Assembly: GCA_039545295.1 (NCBI GenBank)
Contig: BCIK01000021.1
Span: 434,001 to 498,000, forward strand
Direction: 5' to 3'
DNA: 64,000 nucleotides
DNA from: Udeniomyces pyricola
Taxonomy: Eukaryota; Basidiomycota; Tremellomycetes; Cystofilobasidiales; Mrakiaceae
Part shown: piece after piece, positions 56,700-64,000 of the stretch
Position numbering within the stretch: position 1 is the stretch's first letter
Layout of the letters: each line of letters begins with the position of its first letter
The notes under the pieces: model-generated
What the model was told of the DNA's origin: nothing
The model's database searches: none
The model's input: only the letters and a program-made list of their open reading frames with translations
Made by a program: the position numbers and the translations under genes

Positions 56700-58388
56700 C
56701 TAGTAGTCTTCCTCCCATCGTTCTGGGAAGAAGGAACAAGCCAAAACATGAAGCGCAATGTCGAGTAGGTGCGATGGCAAAGAGTGAACACGGTCATATG
56801 GCACTCGAAGCAGAAAAGAGAATGATTCAAGTGAGAGAGAGGAAGGGATGGGGCGCGTCACTCACCTCGAGAATCTGACAGATCCGAGTCCAACTCGAGC
56901 TCGGAATCTTCCTCCTCATCGGGATAGTCGTTTCGGTAAAAGTCTTCGTCTGTCAAGCCAAAGAGCAAGAAAGGCGACATTGCGATGGTGAGAAGGCTAG
57001 CTAGCCCCACGCTTTGAACTAAGGTTGCCATCAGACGAACCATTCGAGTCCTCATCCACCATGTCCTCTTCCTCGTCGTCACTCTCGCCGGCGAGTTCCT
57101 CTCCTTCTTCGAGATATCCTTCAACGGTAGCTCGCATGATGACGCCTGGTGTCAAGGTCGGACGAACCTCTCGATAGTAGAGGTCGTAAACGTATCGCTC
57201 GTTGTCTGCGGGAGTAGAGGGCCGAGTCGATGACGCTGGAGAGGCAATGGAAGGTGCGCTCGACTGAGACGAGGAAGGAGCTGGCGAAGGGTTTGAGACT
57301 GTTCATGAAGAAACAGAGAGAAGAAAGGTTCCAATAGCCATTCCAGACCTGAAGACTCAAGGCGCTTCTATCCTCAACAAAGATTGAGAGGTAAACGTCT
57401 AGCCAAAGAAATCTCACCAGCCAGGTATTCTCGAAGCATTGGTAGGAACGCAGCGACTTCGGGATCTTCCTCTTCTTCCATGTGCGAAGGGATGATCTTG
57501 TTGCCGCCCTCAGGTGCGGCCGGCGTCGAGCGGGGGGCGGGGGTGGCCGAAGACCATGGAATTTGCTGGGCGTCAAGCAGCTTGAAGCGGTTTCTCGCTG
57601 CGGCTGCCACGATCTCGGATCTACATGTTCGTAGTAATCAAGTGAACGAAATAGGTAGGCAAATTAGTTACGTCATGGTGGATGTGCACTTCAGAGAGCA
57701 AGACGAGGAACATTCTCCGGACGAACTCAACCTGCAAAACGGGAGCTCGGTTCTTGCTTTGCGGAGTTGCCGGTATCGGGTTGATGATACGGTAACGAAC
57801 AGAAGGTTGCCGAGCTGAAGACTCAACAGAGGGTTTTGGAGGCGTCTGAGCCGACAAAACCGCTGGATCGTGGCCTTCAGCAACGAGCTGGGCTATGCGG
57901 GCCTGAGGAGGAGACACACCATGTGACAGGCGTGAGCTTATATGTTCGTCGGGTCGGCATTCACGACGTGTTATGTCGTACCTGCAGAGCCTCTCCACCG
58001 CGATTCTCCTCCCATCCCTCGGGCACTGTCTCGGCGAGACGGAAGACACCTCTGTTTGTGGATGCTCCGTCTAACGCCACGCCAGGGCTGGTAGCAGACG
58101 TTCTGGATCTGTACTTTTTCGTCGGTCTGTAGGACGAGTCATCAATGACTGTCAGAATTTGTGACCAAGAGTAACGACACGTCAATGGGTGGGATCATGA
58201 ATCGGTTGATCGTGTAGGCCGTTTGAGAAGAGCACAGATAGACGTGCTAAGGTGCAGCCGAAGGGAGCAGAAGTGGGGGGGAGGCGAGAAGGATGGCCAA
58301 AAGAGGATGACGAACGAAGGGCATCGAGGGGATCTTCGGTGATTTTCCGCTTGATGCGGAGAATGGTATACTGGGGTTGAGCTGCCAT
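56700..58388 (-). CDS. IWR1: Iwr1 / SLC7A6OS-type RNA polymerase II nuclear import factor
   Basis: Iwr1 binds assembled RNA polymerase II and directs its nuclear import. The start at 58388 gives MAAQPQYTILRIKRKITEDP and then LDAL, the conserved opening of the family. The next exons give RPTKKYRSRTSATSP, FRLAETVPEGWEENRG and a variable middle (ARIAQLVAEGHDPAVL; ARNRFKLLDAQQIPW). The C-terminal Iwr1 motif is clear: NERYVYDLYYREVRP, then DDEEEDMVDEDSN joined to DEDFYRNDYPDEEEDSE. The last exon probably adds ERWEEDY after an intron (stop at 56700); reading through instead would stop at 56858. The first intron's donor is unresolved. Convergent with SOD2 and divergent from the pinin-like gene. Confidence 0.82.
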
Positions 58389-58756
58389 GGTGTAGTGGGA
58401 TCTGAGGCTGAGGTGTAGAAAGTTGGGATGGGAGAGTGGATGACGCTTCCATAGGTCATCATCATATCATCATCATCATTATGATTACATTCACAGCTGG
58501 CCAGCTCGGTAGGAATGGAATTGACGTCTCGTCGTTGTCGGCCGCATACATCCACCTCCAACGACAACCTCCTAGCCCGGCTTCATCTTCATCATGGCCC
58601 CAGATCTCTCCGCCTCGTCCGTCTCACAAACTTCTTAATCTCCACAGTTCTCACTACCCGCTTTGATCGTCTTTGCACATGCTCGTTCCGACCCTCTTCT
58701 CACGCCCTCTTTCTCTTTACCTTCTCTCAACTTGTCGCGCGTCGCGTACCCTCCTC
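58389..58756. promoter_or_regulatory. Divergent intergenic region, IWR1 and pinin-like gene
   Basis: Short shared upstream DNA with a (CAT)n piece near 58456-58480. No specific site can be named. Confidence 0.45.
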
Positions 58757-60316
58757 ATGCCAACGTTTCACAGTCAATCGCCAGCAACCGCGCAGGATCC
58801 TACTACCTCGGCGACATCCAATATCGATGAGGACGACATCATGGCTGGAGCCCCCTCTGATGCCGAAGTAGTCACATCCGTCACATCCGAGGCCGCTAGG
58901 CATCTACCAACTGATGTTCAATCCGAGCTTCCAAATCCGCCAACCGCCGACAAGAGCAGGGACGACAGGTGCGTTGGCGTTGCTGTGACCACACGCGACC
59001 CGAGGTTTTCGACTAACATCCGTATCATTCCGATGCATGACTTTCTTTCTCAGGCGCAAGAGACCTCTGGGTGCTGACGAGAAGAAACGAGGCAAGCGTC
59101 TCTTCGGTGGCCTGCTCGGCACGTTGAGCGCGTTCAAGGTGCGTAAGATCCGATGGCTGATTTATCGTATACCGCGAACGATGTATACTCGTCAACCGTG
59201 ATCATTGACGCGTTTCTCCCCTCCAATCACACGTCTGGTGCATCTGTCAAATTCCGCAGAAAGAGGAACGAACTAGAGGGGCGTCTGATGCAGCCAAACG
59301 TCGAGATCTGATTACTGAACGAATCCGTACGAAGCTGAGGAGTGAGACGACCATTCTACAGGACCTGGCTACGAAGGAAAGGGAGTCAAAGACTGCAAAG
59401 TACGAATTAGACCTAATCGAGACCGACATGATTGCTAGGAAGGGAGCTGTGCGTACCTACGTTTGTTTCCCTTGCTACGTCTTCAGGGAAGCTCAAGCTG
59501 ACCAGGCACGTGTCTTCTCTAAACATTGACAGCACATTGCTCGTCAACGTAACCTGCCGAAACTCGCCGCCTTCCTGCATACCACCTCAACAGATCGTCC
59601 CTCGGTCCATCCTGCTGCGCTGCATCTCTCTAGCCATCTGCCGAGACCAGTTCCCGCCGCGAAAGTTGGCTCACATATGGAGGGGGAGGGACCAGCGCTG
59701 TATTACGTGAGTTGTAGCTCTCGATAGCTGAGTTGAAGCTGCGTCAGACAGAAAACGTAATGTCAAACTCGCTTGCTCAAACTCATGCTCTGCCGTCATC
59801 TCTCTTAGCTTCCCAAAATTCTGTTGCCCGACCAGCAGGTTAAAATTGACAAGCAGATCTCGGAAGTCAACAGCATCATAAATGAGGAAGCTTCGGCCTG
59901 GAAATTGAAAGAAGCTGAATTGCAAGCCAAGAAGCAAGAGGTCCGTCACGAGAATACACGCTGCGCTCTTTCTCTCAATCGAATGTGTAAATGCTGACGC
60001 GTTGTTATCGTCGTAACATCTGCATCATCCACATCAGATTCAGAACAGAATCCCCATCATATCTAGTGAGATCACTGATCTTCGTCAACAAAAGGCCGAA
60101 CTGACCACCGCCAACATGGCCGCCCATATATCACCACGAAAGCCAACCCCTGCCCCGCGTGATTCGTCTGTCCAGCCTAGTTTGCAAAGTGCCAGCGAAC
60201 CATCTACCATGGATACTGAGCAACCGTCCGGGCTCGCTCCCGATGAAAACGGAATTGAGCCGAGTGGTGAGAGCGCGGCCATGGATCTCGAGGCAGATGA
60301 GGCACTCGATTACTGA
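58757..60316 (+). CDS. Pinin/SDK/MemA domain protein
   Basis: Pinin-family proteins are nuclear and associate with splicing and the exon junction complex. After a disordered acidic N-terminus, exon joins give RRKRPLGADEKKRGKRLFGG, then LLGTLSAFKKEERTRG, the family signature. It continues with RRDLITERIRTKLRSETTIL and a charged helix ending ARKGA. A further exon near 59533-59707 adds HIARQRNLPKLAAFLHTT and GPALYY, which joins LPKILLPDQQVKIDKQISEV, matching the pinin pattern of FLxT...YYxPxKL. The C-terminal exon (from about 60039) is Glu/Asp/Ser-rich and ends EADEALDY. The start at 58757 (MPTFHSQSPATAQD) was preferred over an in-frame ATG at 58679 because the extra residues are hydrophobic and unlike the family. 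Total length is about 330 residues. Confidence 0.82.
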
Positions 60317-60621
60317 GGACGCAACGTTGGATTCAATGTACGCATGTATCCATTGATGATTCTGTTGCCGACGCATCCTCCAGAAAATCAGTCATGTAGG
60401 AAGAGAAAGAAAGCAGGTAGGTCATGAATTCAATCGAAGGCGTGTATCGTGGAAGCAGGCAAACTTCATGGCTCGTGAAGAAGGAAATGAAAAGGAATGC
60501 ACAAAAATCAAGTCTACGTGAGAGACGTCGAGAGCAAGCCGACAAAGGGCAAAAATGGACGAAAAAGGATAAGGAAATAACAAAATGGATGAAGAGGGAA
60601 ATGAGAGGGTGCCTGTGCTCA
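60317..60621. other. Intergenic region between convergent genes
   Basis: No gene seen in about 300 bases; A/G-rich on the plus strand, presumably both 3' untranslated regions. Confidence 0.45.
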
Positions 60622-63600
60622 TCAAACTGTCGACGAGGTACGGGCTTGAGCGGCAGCTTGTTGCCTGACCCAGAGCATCTCGGCCCAGAAGGGAAGGTCT
60701 GGCACACGACCAAGCAACTCGTTGAGGTGGTGAAGCCTGTACGAATACCATATAAATCATCGTTAGCATCCTACCGGATCGATCTACAGGTCGGTCTTGG
60801 CGACTATTGGAAAGAAATGAAACTCACCAGTCGGCCTTAGCCTCGTCATCGTCGGCATAGAATTGGATTTCTTCCCCATCCTCGAAGATGAGTCGGAAGC
60901 TTCTTTCGACACTCATTGGGCGATCGTCGTCCAAGCTGATTCTTGATTCGACTCCTGTCTCGTCGGCCGCATTGTTGTCGTGTAGGGCGACCATCTTGGA
61001 CAGATCGATTCGAGCGGTAATCTTGGACGTCACGTCGGACGTCGCCTCGAGCGTACCTCCTACGATACGCATTCTTCGACGGCGCCAAGACTAGCAGAAG
61101 CAAGATAGGCAATGTAGCGCGTAAGTGGCCAACGTCCAGCTGGAATGAGAAACCATCCAGTCGATCATAGGACTTACAGAGCAATCGCCTCCAAGCTGGG
61201 TAAGAACGCCAGAGAAGTAGTCCATCTTATGCCAGTGGACGTGTCTTAGGCCGGTGACGGCTTCGTCGAGACTCTGCGGCATCTGTTCGAGCGAAAGCCC
61301 TGGCAAAGACGGCACCATGATCAACTGCAGCTCCATGCGTCCAATGACCCGCTGACGCTTGCCCACGGTCGCGACCTCTGACGAGTCACGCGATGCGAGC
61401 GCCAGCGATTCCTCGTTCCATCGGCCAGAGAGGGGGAGACCGAGCGTGAGGATCTGGCCATTACACTTTGCCGCGATCGTCTTGAAGACGACCTTGACCG
61501 TAGCAAGAGTCCCATCGGTGGCGAGGTACCGAACCAGGTCGTCCTTCAAGGGTTCTCTCTCGCGTTCGACTGGTCGCGACTGAGGAACAGCAGTAGGTGC
61601 AGGGGCGGGTTTGGGTTTACGAGGGGACGAGAGAAGTTTCCTAAATCCTGACTCTTTTTTGAAAGGAGATGAAGGAGATGAGGGCGGAGGCGGAACAAGC
61701 GAGGCAGGGAGGGGCTTTGGGACTAGGTTACGTTGACGAGCCACCACATGAGGGTCTTTGCGGATCTTGATGGAAAGGGAGAACTCGAGATTTTCGAGAC
61801 CGAGGCTGCAAAACCGAAATTGAAGCAACATATATGGTCAGCAGGTTGATCTACATACAGTCGACTTGGCATGAGCTTACAAGAATCCGACACGTACAGC
61901 TCGAACTCTTGACCGATCTCGACGCTTTGTCCAAGGCGGTATGAGGCCGTCTCGACTGAGTGTAGTCCATTGTTGAGAGCGATACGGAAGTTCGTTTGCG
62001 CTTCATGCGGGAGAGGGACAGCTATGTCGGTGATAGAGACGACTAAAAGAGGAGACATCCGGAAAGTCAGCAAGTCAAAACTCTCTTCCAAGGTCCAGAA
62101 AGTCCTTTGGCCAGACATACTCTTGACGAAGACTTTGGCATGAGCTCGTCCGGGCTTCTCCCTTGCGTGGATTGCTCGAATCTCGTCGGCGTACTCGTTC
62201 TATACAACGACAAGAAATCCAGAAGATGTGAGGTTAGGCGCTGAGTGCACGAGAACAGAAAGAAGAAGAAAAAAACTGTCAGAACAGAGAGGCCGCACCA
62301 TGTCAGATGGGCGCTTGACGGCCCTCCAAGCCTTGCCTCGATCCAGGTCGCCTGCTCGTCCATCGTGCTTGACCTTTTCGTCAGAGGCAACATAGACTTG
62401 CTCCCTCTCGACCAGTCGATACTTGCGCTAAGAAGAAACCGACATAAAGGTTAACAGGGTTTCTGGTTATAATCCTAACTCGGCTAAAGGTTGGATACAT
62501 ACATCTGGATTGTCAACGATCTTATCGAGAGCAGACGTCATATCACTCCCAAACGTGAGCGACGAATCGCCGCCGAGGTCGTGGACCAGCGTCGAAGCAT
62601 CAGAGGTGTGAATTGTGCGGCGTTTACTGGCAGAGTCCATAGGCTATCAGAGAAGAACGAAGGATGAGCTTTTTGGGCTACTAGCCCGATATGATTACTG
62701 CCCGACAAGCAATGAGACCTCTTACCTCAAGTAGTGAAGAGTCCCCAGTGCTGAGGCTCCGCCGTCCTCGTCCTCTGCTCTTCTTCTCCTTGGCTCCTGC
62801 GTCGAAAGTGCCACCCCCTATGGCGCGTTTTTCACGCTTACGAGCGTTGATGGCCTCCTCTCTTCCACGAGGTCCTTCATTACCGCTCGTGCTCGAGTGA
62901 CTTGACGGTGTTGGTGAGTGGGAGCGAGCAGAAACAAGCAGACTGTCAGGTTGTCGAAGAGGTTGATCGAAAGACGAAGGTAGAGGAGGCGGCGGCATGA
63001 GCTCAGCATCTCGTTTAGCCTTGTCAGCCGCCTGGATGGAGAGCGAGCTCGTATCGTTGGTGACAGAAGGTGAACGTCGAGATTGTGATGTGGGTGCAAG
63101 GTAAGCCTCCTCTAGTGGAGAGCTAGACTGGACGGAAAGAATCCTTTTGGGCTCGACTTTGACCTCCTTAGCACTTCCCTCCTTGAGAACCTCTTTCTCC
63201 ATTGCTGTGTCATGCAGTTTCGTCTCGCTTCGACCAAGAGCAAGTCGCTGCAGAGCAGACTGCGTCGAGAGGATGTCTTGGGCTGAAAGGGTATTGGCTC
63301 GAGGTCGAAGAGATGGTCGTTCCTCGTGTTGTGTTCGAATAGATGCAGGGGCGACATCCGTCGTGGCCCCTTTCAAACGAGACATGGGTTGTGCTGAGTG
63401 AGTGGAGTTAGTGGGAGCCGAGGGAAGTTCTCCAGTAAGTTGAGCGGACAGGGGCGGTGCGGACGAGCTCGAAGCTTGGTAGGGTGGACGGGCTTGACGG
63501 TCCTGCTCGTCCACGGCATCCGTGGCGGAAGGCATTCCAATGCCCAAGCCTTCAATTGGCTTCCACTCAAGAACCCCACCGTCGAGGATTCCCATTGCCC

Positions 63601-64000
63601 GATCCCTCTCTTGCTGCTGTTCGAGCTTTTTCGCCTCCATTCTTCGCCTGACGCTTTCCTTAGTCAACCTCGGGCTCCGACCGCTAGCACTACCCATGCT
63701 TCCTCCCGTGTCGCTTTCCTCGCCTCGAAGTCGTTCGGCAGATGTTGAGGGCTTGAAGCCGGCACCAAACTCGTCGAGATTGGGCACAACGGGCGATGCG
63801 GCAGGCAACTCCGAGGATCGGAAGAGAGGTGATGACGAAGAGAATGTGGGCAGTTGCCACGGCGCCTCGAGAAGCTGGTTGGAAGAGGGATGCGAGGGTG
63901 CAGAAAGTGAGAGTTGTGACATGGCAGGGGAGGCGGGAATAGCCATAGAAAAAGACTCTGATTCCGGTTTGGACTCCGTGTTGTTCTCGGGCGAGTTATG
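60622..64000 (-). CDS. Bud4/Mid1/anillin-like septation protein with C-terminal PH domain, 5' partial
   Basis: Anillin-type proteins organise septins and the contractile ring at the division site. The frame is open to the right edge (about 64000), so the N-terminus may lie outside; an in-frame ATG at 63946 is the first in the window. The first 420 residues are Ser/Pro-rich with charged helices (KESVRRRMEAKKLEQQQERD). Middle exons carry LTFGSDMTSALDKIVDNPD, YRLVEREQVYVASDEKVKH and a C2-like beta region (VVSITDIAVPLPHEAQTNF; GQEFELYVSDS). A DUF1709-type part follows (GRMELQLIMVPSLPGLSL; HVHWHKMDYFSGVLTQLG). The PH domain runs GGDCSSWRRRRMRIVGGTLE, then ITARIDLSKMVAL, FRLIFEDGEEIQFYADDDEA and KADWLHRLNELLGRVPDLPF, close to fungal Bud4. 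The stop is at 60622. Confidence 0.78.

Noticed and set aside
1..64000. Transposons, CRISPR arrays, rRNA, tRNA, viral remnants or a secondary-metabolite cluster
   Set aside because: No transposase, reverse transcriptase, terminal repeats, direct-repeat array or tRNA-like sequence was seen, and neighbouring genes belong to unrelated pathways.

Overview
This window is nuclear DNA of an intron-rich fungus, most likely a basidiomycete. Almost every gene is split by spliceosomal introns of about 50-200 bases with gt..ag borders and pyrimidine-rich 3' ends, and genes sit close together on both strands. Several families (a Golgi pH regulator, pinin, listerin, dynactin p25, an AIFM3-like Rieske flavoprotein, Opy2 and Ctk3) are recognised by motifs and by reading frames that join across splice sites. 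The class cannot be fixed from this sequence; a Tremellomycete or other basidiomycetous yeast is a guess.

Layout, left to right: 3' part of squalene synthase ERG9 (+); a peroxisomal-type FAD amine oxidase (+); Golgi pH regulator/GPR89 (+); an AIFM3-like Rieske plus NADH-dependent reductase (+); an LRR protein with a PIP-box-like tail (-); a type II membrane SGNH-esterase-like protein (+); Ctk3 (-); a CPYC glutaredoxin (-); a short SRP72 (+); cornichon/Erv14 (+); a small mitochondrial protein (-); listerin LTN1 (+); an intronless protein with three LOTUS-like repeats (-); an unrecognised nuclear-looking protein (+); Opy2 (-); a type II membrane protein with an extracellular LRR domain (-); an unrecognised coiled-coil protein (+); V-ATPase subunit D VMA8 (+); dynactin p25 (-); Mn-superoxide dismutase SOD2 (+); Iwr1 (-); pinin-like protein (+); and the 3' part of a Bud4/anillin-like PH protein (-), which runs off the right edge.

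The genes do not form one pathway or a biosynthetic cluster. They are housekeeping functions (sterol synthesis, secretion, ribosome quality control, redox, transcription, motor complexes, septation) with a few poorly described proteins between them. I see no transposon, CRISPR array, rRNA, tRNA or viral remnant.

The most striking signal is the density of micro-exons. At least five genes contain coding exons of 5-26 bases whose inclusion is forced by frame and by conserved motifs: 13 and 5 bases in the FAD oxidase; 12, 23 and 14 bases in a row through the Rieske cluster; 26 bases carrying the glutaredoxin active site; 16 bases in cornichon; and 18, 15, 13 and 6 bases in dynactin p25. Standard gene callers would probably break these genes. 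Exon borders were worked out by hand and are not supported by transcripts.
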